Source: CAWCXF01 sp963799455
Lineage (GTDB): Bacteria; Pseudomonadota; Alphaproteobacteria; Rhodobacterales; Rhodobacteraceae
Length of the DNA: 64,000 nucleotides
Direction of reading: 5' to 3'
Assembly: GCA_963799455.1 (NCBI GenBank)
Contig: CAWCXF010000007.1
Span: 868,001 to 932,000, forward strand
Shown: positions 1-8,825 of the stretch, in pieces
Layout of the letters: each line of letters opens with the position of its first letter
Numbering within the stretch: the first letter of the stretch is position 1
Made by a program: the position numbers and the translations under genes
Notes under the pieces: generated by a model
What the model was told of the DNA's origin: nothing
The model's database searches: none
Seen by the model: only the letters and a program-made list of their open reading frames with translations

Positions 1-1263
1 GGATCCGTGCTGGGCTCGGGGACGGACGCCTTCAGGTACTGGGACGAGCGCCGCGCGGGCACCGTGACGGACGAGCAGTGGCAGGGCATCGAGGGCGGCA
101 TCGCGCGCTCCTACGGCCACTGCATGACCATGGGCACCGCCTCCACCATGACCGCGATCGCCGAAGCGATGGGCCTGACCCTGCCCGGCGCGTCGTCGAT
201 CCCGGCGGCGGATGCGGGCCACCAGCGCATGGCCGCCGCCTGCGGCCGGCGGATCGTGGACATGGTGTGGGAGGATTCGACGCCCGACCGGATCGTCACG
301 CCCGCGGCCGTGAGGAACGCGGCCACCGTGGCGATGGCCACGGGCTGTTCGACCAACGCCGTGATCCACCTCATCGCCATGGCGCGGCGCGCGGGCGTGC
401 CGCTCACGCTCGACGACCTCGACGCCGTGGGGCGCACCACGCCCGTGATCGCCAACGTGCGCCCCTCGGGCCAGGGCTACTTGATGGAGGACTTCTTCTA
501 CGCCGGCGGGCTCAGGGCGCTGATGCGCCAGCTCGGGGACAAGCTCGACGGCTCGGCGCTCACCGTCGCGGGGACGCCCATCGGCGAGGGGCTCGACCGG
601 GCGAAGGTCTGGAACGAGGACGTGATCCGGCCGCTCTCGAACCCGGTCTATCACGAGGGCTCGCTGGCGGTCCTGAAGGGCAACCTCGCGCCCTCGGGCG
701 CGGTCATCAAGCCCGCCGCCTGCGATCCGCGCTTCCACGTCCATTCGGGCCCCGCGCTCGTCGCGGACGGCTACGCCGCGATGAAGGCGATCATCGACGA
801 CCCGGACCACCCGATGAGCCCCGACACCGTCCTGGTGCTGCGCGGCGCGGGGCCGCAGGGGGGGCCGGGGATGCCCGAATGGGGCGCGATCCCGATGCCC
901 AAGGCCCTCCTCAAGCACGGCCAGCGCGACATGGTGCGGCTGTCGGACGCGCGCATGTCGGGCACCTCCTTCGGCGCCTGCGTGCTCCACGTGTCGCCTG
1001 AGTCCCACGTCGGCGGGCCGCTCGCGTTCCTGCGCACCGGGGACGTGGTGAGGCTCGACGTCCCCCGCCGGCGCCTCGACATGGCCGTGCCCGACGACGA
1101 GCTGTCGCGCCGCCGCGCCGCCTGGACCCCGCCCGCGCCGCGCTACGAGCGCGGCTACGGCTACCTCTTCTCGCGCCACATCGAGCAGGCCGACCAGGGC
1201 TGCGACTTCGACTTCCTGCGCGCCGAGTTCGGCGGCCTCACCCCCGAGCCCGAGATCAACTGA
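1..1263 (+). CDS. IlvD/Edd-family sugar-acid dehydratase, 5' truncated by window
   Basis: This is the C-terminal 420 codons of a dihydroxy-acid/phosphogluconate dehydratase family enzyme. Such enzymes are usually about 570-600 residues, so roughly the first quarter lies outside the window. The reading frame is open to base 1, so the visible GTG at position 7 is not the real start. Family signatures are clear: YGHCMTMGTAST (an Fe-S cluster cysteine segment), GCSTNAVIHL, RPSGQGYLMEDF, GNLAPSGAVIKP and SDARMSGTSFG. The YLMEDFFYAGG type segment and the neighbouring RraA-type protein fit the pentonate/hexonate branch (arabinonate, xylonate or galactonate dehydratases), which makes 2-keto-3-deoxy sugar acids, better than branched-chain amino-acid IlvD. 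The exact substrate cannot be read from the sequence. Confidence 0.88.
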   Translation, partial: GSVLGSGTDAFRYWDERRAGTVTDEQWQGIEGGIARSYGHCMTMGTASTMTAIAEAMGLTLPGASSIPAADAGHQRMAAACGRRIVDMVWEDSTPDRIVTPAAVRNAATVAMATGCSTNAVIHLIAMARRAGVPLTLDDLDAVGRTTPVIANVRPSGQGYLMEDFFYAGGLRALMRQLGDKLDGSALTVAGTPIGEGLDRAKVWNEDVIRPLSNPVYHEGSLAVLKGNLAPSGAVIKPAACDPRFHVHSGPALVADGYAAMKAIIDDPDHPMSPDTVLVLRGAGPQGGPGMPEWGAIPMPKALLKHGQRDMVRLSDARMSGTSFGACVLHVSPESHVGGPLAFLRTGDVVRLDVPRRRLDMAVPDDELSRRRAAWTPPAPRYERGYGYLFSRHIEQADQGCDFDFLRAEFGGLTPEPEIN

Positions 1264-1280
1264 GGGGCAGCGGCCCCGGC

Positions 1281-1440
1281 GGGGGCAACGAACCGAGCGG
1301 GGGCAACGGCCCGAGCGGGGGCAGCGGCCCGGGCGGACGGGCGACGGCCCGGGCGGACGGGCGACGGCTCGGGCCCGGGCGGCGGCCTACACGGGCGGGC
1401 GACGGCCCGAACGGACGGGCACCGGCTCGACCCCCCGAAG
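1281..1440. repeat. Imperfect GC-rich tandem repeats, 18-20 bp units
   Basis: Three head-to-tail 18-bp units begin at 1281, 1299 and 1317, each starting GGGGGCA and ending CCGAGC or CCGGGC. They pass into units of the form GGACGGGCGACGGCCCGGGC that continue in degraded form to about 1440. They fill the gap between the dehydratase stop and the RraA-type gene. There is no coding signal. The array may come from replication slippage and could fold in RNA, but no function is evident. Confidence 0.7.
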
Positions 1441-1483
1441 CGGGGCCGTGGCCGGGACGGCGGAGACCACGAAGAGGACTGGC

Positions 1484-2218
1484 ATGATGACGGACGACGG
1501 ACACGCGCTCACGGACGCCACGCGCGAGAGGCTGGGCGGCGTCTCGGTGGCCACGCTGGCCACCGCGCTCTTCAAGCGGGGCCTGCGGGGTCAGGTGATC
1601 CAGGGCGTGCGCCCCGTGGCGCCCAAGGGCCGGACCATGGTCGGCCCCGCCTTCACGCTGCGCACCATCCCCGCGCGCGAGGACCGCAACCCGCTCGGCG
1701 TGTTCCGCGACCCCGAGCACCCGCAGCGGCGCGCGATCGAGGCCTGCCCGCCGGGCCATGTGCTGGTGATGGACAGCCGCAAGGATCCCCGAGCCGCGTC
1801 CGCCGGCGACATCCTCGTCACCCGCCTGATGGTGCGCGGCGGCGCGGGGGTCGTCACCGACGGGGGCCTGCGCGACTCGATGACGATCGGCCGGCTCGAC
1901 ATCCCCGCCTACCACGCGCGACCGTCGAGCCCGACCAACCTCACGCTCCACGAGGCGATCGAGCTGGGCGGCCCGATCGGCTGCGGCGACGTGGCGGTGT
2001 TCCCCGGCGACGTGCTGGTGGGCGACGACGACGGCGTGATCGTCATCCCCGCCCACCTCGCCGACGAGGTGGCCCAGGAGGCCGTCGAGATGACCGCCTA
2101 TGAGGACTTCGTGGTCGAGCGCGTCCGCGCCGGCGCCTCCATCATCGGCCTCTACCCGCCCACCGACGAGGCCAACCTGAGGGCCTTCGAGGAGTGGCGG
2201 AAGGCGAACGGGCGCTGA
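1484..2218 (+). CDS. RraA-family protein (HMG/CHA-type class II aldolase or oxaloacetate decarboxylase-like)
   Basis: A 244-residue protein of the RraA/demethylmenaquinone methyltransferase-like fold. The diagnostic segment is at residues 108-133: GDILVTRLMVRGG followed by GVVTDGGLRDS. It supplies the conserved glycine loop and the Arg-Asp pair used for Mg/pyruvate binding in 4-hydroxy-4-methyl-2-oxoglutarate aldolases and oxaloacetate decarboxylases. The start is taken as the ATG at 1484 because GAAGAGG lies a few bases upstream; a GTG at 1448 would add 12 unconvincing residues. It is probably co-transcribed with the upstream sugar-acid dehydratase (220-bp repeat-filled gap), so cleavage of a 2-keto acid product is a reasonable role. 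True RNase E regulation is unlikely in this context. Confidence 0.8.
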   Translation: MMTDDGHALTDATRERLGGVSVATLATALFKRGLRGQVIQGVRPVAPKGRTMVGPAFTLRTIPAREDRNPLGVFRDPEHPQRRAIEACPPGHVLVMDSRKDPRAASAGDILVTRLMVRGGAGVVTDGGLRDSMTIGRLDIPAYHARPSSPTNLTLHEAIELGGPIGCGDVAVFPGDVLVGDDDGVIVIPAHLADEVAQEAVEMTAYEDFVVERVRAGASIIGLYPPTDEANLRAFEEWRKANGR

Positions 2219-2430
2219 GGCGCGATCAGGACGACTGGCGGCGGGTGCGACCTGGGGACCCCCTGCGATCTCCCGCCACGCTCAGCGTCGAGCGAGGAGT
2301 TCGCTCTTCGCCGAAAGGTATCGCCGCAAACCCGATGGTCCGCTGTGCGGGACGGAGCGGTCGTTTCAAATAAAGCGGCTGCTAGTCATAGGGTCGTTGA
2401 ATCGACAGGGCTTCGTCTAGCCGTGCCCAA

Positions 2431-3479
2431 GGCTCTGTTGCACGGAACGCCTGAAGGCCGAGCTTCCCCTTTCCCCGCGGCGGTCAGCCGACGGGTCGTG
2501 TGACGGGGATGCCGAGCGCGGTATAGCGGTTGAGGATGGCGATGCGGACTTGGAGTTCGGCGGTCTGGCGGTCGAAGTCGCGGGCCATGAGCTTTTGCCC
2601 GAGGAGCTTCATGCAGTTCATCTTGGTCTCGGCGCGGCTTCGGCGGTGGTATCCGCTCCATCGGCGCCAGATCGTGCGGCCGAGGCGCTTGATGGCGCGC
2701 AGAGCCTCGTTCCTCGCTTCTACGCCGGGGCTGTCCTTCTCCCAAGGCTTGGCATTTCGCCGGGGCGGGATGACAGCGTCCGCGCCGCGGTTCGCGATGG
2801 CGTCGCGGCAGCCGCGGGTGTCGTAGGCGCCGTCGGCGGTGACCGAGACGATTGGCTCGTTTGCTGGGATCTGGCCGAGCAGGTCCGGTAGCACAGGCCC
2901 ATCGCCGACGCCGCTGCCGGTGATCTCGACCGCGCGGACCTCGAGTGTCACCTCGTCGACGGCGAGGTGGACCTTTCGCCAGATCCGTCTGCGCGCCCCG
3001 CCATGCTTGCGCGCGTGCCATTCCCCCTCGCCTCGGACCTTGATGCCCGTGCTGTCCACGAGCAGGTGCAGCGGGCCGCCGCTGCCCCGGTAGGGCAGCT
3101 GAACGGCCAAGGTCTTCTGCCGTCGGCAGAGCGTCGAGAAGTCCGGCACCGGCCAGTCGAGCCCCGCGAACTTCAGAAGGCTCGCGACGAAGCCGGTCGT
3201 CTGGCGAAGCGGCAGGCCGAACAGCACCTTGATCGTCAGGCAAGCCTGGATCGCGGCGTCGCTGTAGACCGGCTGGCCGCCGCGCTTGCCCGATGGCGCC
3301 GCGTGCCAGGGCGTCGAAGGGTCGAACCAGACGGTCAGCGATCCACGCTCACGCAGCGACGCGTTGTAGGCGGACCAGTTCAGGGTGCGGTAGCGCGTCG
3401 GGGCAGGCTTGGACATGACGCCCAGCTATGCCGCTGGACCGGCAATGTGAATCCCGGGCAGGCTTCGTGCAACAAGGCC
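2431..3479. mobile_element. IS5-family (IS903-type) insertion sequence
   Basis: The element is about 1.05 kb, the expected size for an IS903-type IS5 element. Imperfect terminal inverted repeats are visible: the left end reads GGCTCTGTTGCACG and the right end, read inward on the complement from 3479, reads GGCCTTGTTGCACG. This resembles the IS903 end GGCTTTGTTG. One intact transposase lies inside on the minus strand. The 9-bp flanks (from 2422 and from 3480) do not match, so no target duplication is recognisable; the flanks may have diverged or rearranged. The DNA around the ends is less GC-rich than the neighbouring genes. Confidence 0.85.
2484..3416 (-). CDS. IS5-family transposase (IS903 group)
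   Basis: A full-length 310-residue DDE transposase. It matches the IS903 group along its length: LNWSAYNASLRERGSLTVWF near the N-terminus, then HLLVDSTGIKVRGEGEWHARKHG (first catalytic Asp, in DSTG), VTADGAYDTRGC (second Asp) and GYHRRSRAETKM (catalytic Glu with the Y-x2-R-x3-E signature). No frameshift or internal stop is seen, so it may be active. It reads toward the left end of the element, and its start codon lies about 60 bp inside the right inverted repeat, as usual for this group. Confidence 0.92.
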   Translation of the reverse strand: MSKPAPTRYRTLNWSAYNASLRERGSLTVWFDPSTPWHAAPSGKRGGQPVYSDAAIQACLTIKVLFGLPLRQTTGFVASLLKFAGLDWPVPDFSTLCRRQKTLAVQLPYRGSGGPLHLLVDSTGIKVRGEGEWHARKHGGARRRIWRKVHLAVDEVTLEVRAVEITGSGVGDGPVLPDLLGQIPANEPIVSVTADGAYDTRGCRDAIANRGADAVIPPRRNAKPWEKDSPGVEARNEALRAIKRLGRTIWRRWSGYHRRSRAETKMNCMKLLGQKLMARDFDRQTAELQVRIAILNRYTALGIPVTRPVG

Positions 3480-3605
3480 CCGTACATGCCTCATCTTTGA
3501 TAATCAAACAGGGCTCAAAGCAGACCACCCCACCATGTAGGCACGCCCTGCCCAGACCTCAGCCGACGTCCCGGCCCCGCTCCTCGCGGCATCCGCAGCC
3601 CCCCA

Positions 3606-5247
3606 TCACCCCTCCCCCACCATCGCCCGCGCCCGCTCGCGCAGGGCGAACTTCTGGATCTTGCCGGTCGAGGTGCGGGGCAGGGGGCCGAACACCACGC
3701 GGCGGGGCGCCTTGAAGTGAGCGAGCCCCTCGCGGCAGTGGGCGATCAGGTCGTCCTCGCCCGCCTGCGCGCCGGGCTTGAGCTCGACGAAGGCCCAAGG
3801 GGTCTCGCCCCAGCGCTCGTCGGGGGCGGCCACCACGGCGGCGTCGAGCACCGCGGCGTGGTCGTAGAGCGCGCCCTCGACCTCCACCGAGGAGACGTTC
3901 TCGCCCCCGGTGATGATGATGTCCTTCGAGCGGTCCTTCAGCTCGACGTAGCCGTCGGGGTGGCGCACGCCGAGGTCGCCGGTGGCGAACCAGCCGCCGC
4001 GGAAGCTCGCCGCCGTGGCGTCGGGCGCCTTGAGGTAGCCCTTCATCACCACGTTGCCGCGCATGAACACCTCGCCCATCGTCGCGCCGTCGGCGGGCAC
4101 GGGCGCAAGCGTCCCGGGGTCGGCCACCATCAGGTCGGCCAATGCCATGTAGCGCACCCCCTGGCGCGCCTTGAGCCGGGCGCGCTCGGGCGGGGCGAGG
4201 GCGTCCCAGGGGGCCTTCCACTCGTTGACCACCGCGGGGCCGTAGGTCTCGGTCAGGCCGTAGACATGGGTGACCTCGACGCCCATCGCCTCCATCCGCG
4301 CGATCACCGCCGCCGGCGGCGAGGCGCCGGCGGTCATCGCATGCACGCGGTGCGGCATGCGCTCGGGCGCCTCGGGGGCGTTGGCGAGCGTGTTGAGCAC
4401 CACCGGCGCGCCGCACAGATGCGTCACCCCCTCCTCGGCGATCGCGCGCAGGATCGGCTCGGCGCGCACCGCGCGCAGGCACACCGAGACACCGGCCTGG
4501 AGCGCCAGCGTCCAGGGGAAGCACCAGCCGTTGCAGTGGAACATGGGCAGCGTCCAGAGATAGACCGGATGGCGCGGCATCCCCCAGGTGACGACGTTCG
4601 AGATCGCGTTGAGCGCCGCCCCCCGGTGGTGGTAGACGACGCCCTTCGGCGCCGCCGTCGTGCCCGAGGTGTAGTTGAGCGCGATCGCGTCCCACTCGTC
4701 CGCGGGGCCGGTCCAGGGGTGGTCCGGGTCGCCCTCGGCCAGCAGCGCCTCGTAGTCGAGCGTGCCGACCCCACGGCCCTCGACCTGCGGGTCGGGCAGG
4801 TCCACCACGAGGATGTCGCGGCGTCGCGCCAGCGCCAGCGCGTCGCGCACCAGATCGGCCGACTCGACGTCCACCATCACCACCTTCGCCTCGCCGTGGT
4901 CGAGGATGTAGGCGACCGTGCCCGCGTCGAGGCGGGTGTTGATGGCGTTGAGCACCGCGCCCGCCATCGGCACCCCGAAATGCGCCTCGAAGAGCGGCGG
5001 CACGTTGGGCGCCACCACCGCCACCGTGTCGCCCCGCCCGACCCCGCGGCCTGCGAGCGCGGAGGCGAGGCGGCGCGCGCGCTCGTAGGTCTCGCCCCAT
5101 GTGCGCCGGACGGGCCCATGGACGAGCGCGGGCGCCTCGGGGTGGATGGCGGCCTGTGCGCGCGATGAAGTCGAGCGGCGTGAGCGGCGCGTGGTTGGCT
5201 CCGGTGCGCTCGAGGCCCGTCTCGAAGAGCGTCGCGTCGTGGGGCAT
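3606..5247 (-). CDS. AMP-dependent acyl-CoA ligase, with one frameshift near codon 31
   Basis: An adenylate-forming fatty-acyl/short-chain acyl-CoA synthetase of about 547 codons. Clear motifs are YTSGTTAAPKGV (phosphate loop, about residue 190), VYGLTETYGP, GWFATGDLGVRHPDGY, DRSKDIIITGGENVSS and, near the C-terminus, STGKIQKFAL with the catalytic lysine. The natural start MPHDATLFETGLERTG begins at 5247, but after LTPLDFIAR (about 5155-5160) the frame is lost, and the rest of the enzyme (AAIHPEAPALVHG onward) continues one frame over. One missing base in a CGCGCG run restores a full-length protein. This is either a sequencing/assembly error or a recent mutation. It resembles AlkK- and DmdB-type ligases; the substrate is unknown. 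It is divergent from the M19 gene. Confidence 0.8.
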
Positions 5248-5577
5248 CGGTGAACCTCGGGTCGGGCGCCGTCAGGGCGCGCTGTGGATCGGGACGGCGT
5301 GGCCTCGGGCGGGCGGGGAAGGCGGGCGGGGAAGGGCCGTCGCGCGCAGGATAGACGGGCCGTCGGCGCCGCGCCAATCCAGGGCCGCGGCCCCGCCGCC
5401 GCGCCCTGCGGTTCGAGGCCCAGGCCCCCCGCCTCGGGATCCGCGCGGCGCGGGGCCGGCGCGGGCCTCGGGCGTCGAGGGGACCGGTCGAGGAGCGGCG
5501 GGGATCTCGGCCCTCCTCGGTTGTCCCGGTGCCGCCGGGCTGCTCCTATGGGGCCCTCCCGACCCGGAAGGCCGCCG
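5248..5577. other. 330-bp divergent intergenic region, nothing recognised
   Basis: This lies between the start of the acyl-CoA ligase (minus strand) and the start of the M19 protein (plus strand). It must contain both promoters, but it is uniformly GC-rich and no convincing -35/-10 pair, palindrome or small gene was found. The only clear element is the GGAAGG ribosome-binding site just before 5578. Confidence 0.5.
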
Positions 5578-6651
5578 ATGCCCGAGCCCCCTCCCGACGA
5601 GCCCGCAGGCGAGGGCCGCGCCTCCTCCGGCGGCTCCGGCCCCTCCCGTCGCCGGGGCGGCCTCATCGAGCGCCCTCGCATCGACGGGCTGCAATACGCC
5701 AACTGGTCCGAGGCGGTGTTCCGCCAGATGCGGGAGGGCGGCCTGGACGCGGTGCACGTCACCATCGCCTATCACGAGACCTTCCGCGAGGCGGTGGCGA
5801 ACGTGGAGGCCTGGAACCGCCGCTTCGAGCGCCACGCCGACCTGATCCTGCGCGGCCGCACCGCCGCCGACGTGGCGCGCGCCCGCGACACGGGGCGCAC
5901 GGCCATCGTCCTCGGCTTCCAGAACCCCAGCCCGATCGAGGACGACATCGGCCTCGTCGAGATCTGGCACGCGCTCGGCGCCCGCGTCATGCAGCTCAGC
6001 TACAACAACCAGTCGCTGCTGGCGACGGGCTGCTTCGAATCCGAGGATCCTGGCCTCACCCGGATGGGCCGGGAGGTGATCGCTGAGATGAACCGCGTCG
6101 GGATGGTGGTGGACATGAGCCACTCGGCCGAGCGCTCGACGCTCCAGGCGATCGAGGCCTCCTCGCGCCCGATCGCCATCACCCACGCGAACCCCGCCGC
6201 CTGGCACCCCGCCCGGCGCAACAAGTCGGAGGCCGTGATCCGGGCGCTGGCGGAGTCGGGCGGGATGCTCGGCTTGTCGCTCTACCCGCACCACCTGAGG
6301 GGCGGCTCGGCCTGCACGTTGGCGAGCTTCTGCGAGATGGCCGCGCGCACGGCCGAGGGGGTGGGCCCGGGAGCCTTGGGCATCGGCAGCGACCTCTGCC
6401 AGGACCAGCCCGACTCGGTGGTCGAATGGATGCGCGCCGGGCGCTGGACCAAGGGCGTGGAGTGGGGCGAGGGCTCGGCCGAGGCGCCGGGCTTCCCGCC
6501 GAGCCTCGACTGGTTCCGCGACAACCGCGACTTCGGCCGGCTGGAGGCGGGCCTGCGCGCCGTGGGCTTCGACGCGGCCGAGGCGGCCGGGATCATGGGC
6601 GGCAACTGGCTGCGCTTCTTCGAGGAGGGCTTCGGGCCGGGCGCCGGCTGA
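5578..6651 (+). CDS. Membrane dipeptidase (peptidase family M19) homologue with altered metal site
   Basis: A 357-residue TIM-barrel protein of the renal dipeptidase/M19 family, in the amidohydrolase superfamily. Alignable segments are RIDGLQYANW, GFQNPSPIEDD, MVVDMSHSAERST, IAITHANPAAWH and GIGSDLCQDQPDS. In canonical M19 enzymes the first segment is DGHNDL and carries His and Asp metal ligands; here it is DGLQYA. The Glu of VEGG that bridges the two metals is replaced by the Gln/Asn of FQNP. The two later histidines (MSH, ITH) and the late Asp are kept. It may therefore bind one metal or act on a different substrate. The start at 5578 follows GGAAGG; the first 30 residues are Pro/Ser/Gly-rich. 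No signal peptide or lipobox is obvious, so a cytoplasmic location is likely. Confidence 0.85.
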   Translation: MPEPPPDEPAGEGRASSGGSGPSRRRGGLIERPRIDGLQYANWSEAVFRQMREGGLDAVHVTIAYHETFREAVANVEAWNRRFERHADLILRGRTAADVARARDTGRTAIVLGFQNPSPIEDDIGLVEIWHALGARVMQLSYNNQSLLATGCFESEDPGLTRMGREVIAEMNRVGMVVDMSHSAERSTLQAIEASSRPIAITHANPAAWHPARRNKSEAVIRALAESGGMLGLSLYPHHLRGGSACTLASFCEMAARTAEGVGPGALGIGSDLCQDQPDSVVEWMRAGRWTKGVEWGEGSAEAPGFPPSLDWFRDNRDFGRLEAGLRAVGFDAAEAAGIMGGNWLRFFEEGFGPGAG

Positions 6652-7124
6652 CGCACGGAGGCCGCGCGCGAGGGGGCGCCCGCATCCCAGGGTGGACGCG
6701 TCGGCTCGCTGGCCGGTGGAGGCCCGTCGGGGCCCCGGCGGATGCGGGCCGTCCACCGCGGCACCGGCGCCCTGACACGGCGCGGCTCCCTGGCCGCGCG
6801 GTCCCGCGAGCACGGCGTGCGGCCCTCGGGCATCGCCGCTTCCGGCGGCCGGCAGGCGCGCTTTGCCGTGCCGGACGGCCCTGGTTCGGGGTCCGCGTCG
6901 CCCGGCGGGCCCGCGGCCCGTCTCGGGACGGCGCGGCTCCGCGCGGGCGCCCCCGCCGAGACGTCGGGCTCCATCCGCCCTCGACCCCAGCGGGCCGAGC
7001 CGTGAGGAGGTCGGGCGAGCGCGGCCGCGTCGATGTCGCGGGTGCCGCGGCGCTCATCTTGGTCTAGGCTGAGCTGGTCTGGGCTGAGGGGCGCCGAGAC
7101 CGGATCGCGGGAGGGAGGATCGTC
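6652..7124. other. 473-bp intergenic region with a short direct repeat
   Basis: There is no supported gene between the M19 protein and the 566-residue protein; both overlapping frames here give only low-complexity Arg/Ala/Pro translations. Near the right end is a 13-bp direct repeat, GGTCTAGGCTGAG at 7061 and GGTCTGGGCTGAG at 7076. A strong purine-rich ribosome-binding site (GGGAGGGAGG) precedes the start at 7125. The promoter of the downstream pair presumably lies here but was not identified. Confidence 0.5.
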
Positions 7125-8825
7125 ATGGAGGCCGCCGCCCGCTCCGGATCCGTCGCCCCCCGCCCGCCCGAGACCGTGATGACGCTCGGGCGGCTGGGCT
7201 CGTCGCACGCGCATCGGCTCTCCTTCATGCGCATCCTTCTGAGGCGGCTCCACGCGGAGGGGTGGCGCGTCGAGCGCCCGCTGTTCGAGATCGACGCGCG
7301 GGGCCGCGGCCGCGCCGTCCACGTCGCCCGCGGGCCGCATCGCGCCTACTCGCTGGTGTCCTTCGCCAAGGATCTCGACCCCGCGCTGCGCTCCGACCGC
7401 GTGATCGCCACCGACTGGGACGCGGCCTTCGCGCTCCACGACGGCGTGCCGGGGGCGGACGACATCGAGCGCCTGGCCGCCGAGGTGCCGCTGCAGGAGG
7501 CCGGGCGCGTCAGCTCGCGCGAGCTGACGCTGAGCCGCGCCAACCGTTCGGTGCGGCTCTTCGAGCACGTCGTGGGGAGGCTCGCGCAGGGGCGCCAGCC
7601 CGACCCGGCGATGATCGGGGAGGTGGGCTACCTGATGCGGACCACGGCGGTCTACGGCTCGGGCAAGTTCGGTGCCGCCGACCGCGAGGCGATCCAGGAC
7701 CGCTCCGAGCTCATGGCGCCGTTCCAGGCCGAGATGCTGACCGTCTGGCTGATCCGCGCCTTCGTCATGGACATGGTGGAGGCGATGGCCGCGGCCCGCG
7801 CGCCGGGCCGGGCGGTCGCGCTCGATCCGGCGCTGCGCCGCCGCTTCGGCATCGGCAACTCCACGGGCCTCGGCATGGCGCCCTTCCTGATGACGCACCC
7901 GATCCTGCTGGGCCGCTGGATCGCCGCGCGCGAGGAGGCGCTGGCGCGGGTGCGCGCGCAGGGCGTCGCCGAGCCCTCGGCCGTCGCCGCCTTCCGCGCC
8001 CTCGTCCCCCGCGCCAGGGCGCTCGCGGCGGGGTGGCGCTCGGAGCACCCCGCGCAGGTGACGAAGCTCGCCGGGCTGCGCGCCGACCTCGACGCCCTGG
8101 CGGCGCGTCTGGAGACCTTCGACCTCGCCGCCCCGCGCGCCTGGGACGCGCTGTGGCGCTGGGGGGAGGGCGCGATGGGCCCGGAGGGGCAGGAGATGCT
8201 GGCCTCGCTCGTGATGGAGCCCCACGGCGCGCTGGTCGACGACCTCGCCGGCGAGATGGCCGCCGACGAGGCGGCGGGCTTTCGCATCGACGGGGCGATG
8301 AGCGTGGGCGCGCTGCGCGAGGCGCTGGAGCGCGCCTACGGCTGGGCGCTCAAGGTCGATTGGGACGCTCCGCAGGCGCAGGCGCGGGTGTGGTACGTCT
8401 CCGCCGAGAAGCTCGAGCCGCGGCTCGGCGAGCGCGCGACCGAGGACGTGGCCCCCTACGAGCAGCCCCTGGCGCCGGGGCGCGACGCCGCGCGCCTGCA
8501 CGCCGCGCTCGAGGGCGAGCCCGACGGGGCGGCCCTCGCCGGGTTCCTGCTGCGCCACCCCGAGCACCGCCACGCCGTGCGCCGGGCCCAGGTCGCGGCG
8601 ACCCGCCCCTATGCCGAGATCCGCGGCAACACGATCGGCGCCGACCTGCTGCCCATCGACCTGCTGCGCGCCAAGCTGTCGTTCTTCGGGGCCACCGAAT
8701 TCGACCCGCGCTCCGACCGCTGGGTGCGGATCGCCCTGTTCCGCGACGCGCCCTTCCCGCACGAGCTGGCCGGCGCGGATCCCGACGACTGGGCTTGGCC
8801 CCCCGACCCCTCCGCCCGGGCATGA
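7125..8825 (+). CDS. Conserved protein of unknown function, 566 aa
   Basis: A long, intact, well-coded gene with a strong ribosome-binding site (GGGAGGGAGG) before ATG 7125. I do not recognise a named domain. It is rich in Ala, Arg, Glu and Leu, looks soluble, and has no signal peptide or membrane segments. Conspicuous motifs that may be structural or catalytic are LGRLGSSHAHRLSFMR near the N-terminus, ATDWDAAFALHDG (about residue 100), TTAVYGSGKFGAADR, FGIGNSTGLGMAPFLMTHP (about residue 240) and RPYAEIRGNTIGADLLPIDL near the C-terminus. The stop overlaps the start of the DUF3726 gene (ATGA), so the two are translationally coupled and probably act together. I recall this pairing from other Rhodobacterales and Rhizobiales genomes. 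Confidence 0.75.
   Translation: MEAAARSGSVAPRPPETVMTLGRLGSSHAHRLSFMRILLRRLHAEGWRVERPLFEIDARGRGRAVHVARGPHRAYSLVSFAKDLDPALRSDRVIATDWDAAFALHDGVPGADDIERLAAEVPLQEAGRVSSRELTLSRANRSVRLFEHVVGRLAQGRQPDPAMIGEVGYLMRTTAVYGSGKFGAADREAIQDRSELMAPFQAEMLTVWLIRAFVMDMVEAMAAARAPGRAVALDPALRRRFGIGNSTGLGMAPFLMTHPILLGRWIAAREEALARVRAQGVAEPSAVAAFRALVPRARALAAGWRSEHPAQVTKLAGLRADLDALAARLETFDLAAPRAWDALWRWGEGAMGPEGQEMLASLVMEPHGALVDDLAGEMAADEAAGFRIDGAMSVGALREALERAYGWALKVDWDAPQAQARVWYVSAEKLEPRLGERATEDVAPYEQPLAPGRDAARLHAALEGEPDGAALAGFLLRHPEHRHAVRRAQVAATRPYAEIRGNTIGADLLPIDLLRAKLSFFGATEFDPRSDRWVRIALFRDAPFPHELAGADPDDWAWPPDPSARA

Noticed and set aside
2422..3488. Target duplication of the IS903-type element
   Set aside because: The 9-bp flanks at the two ends differ (CGTGCCCAA versus CCGTACATG), and shifting the ends by one or two bases does not make a match.
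4877..5845. Several overlapping long frames on both strands around the divergent acyl-CoA ligase and M19 genes
   Set aside because: They are Arg/Pro/Ala-rich translations of GC-rich coding or promoter DNA, with no family resemblance and no ribosome-binding sites.
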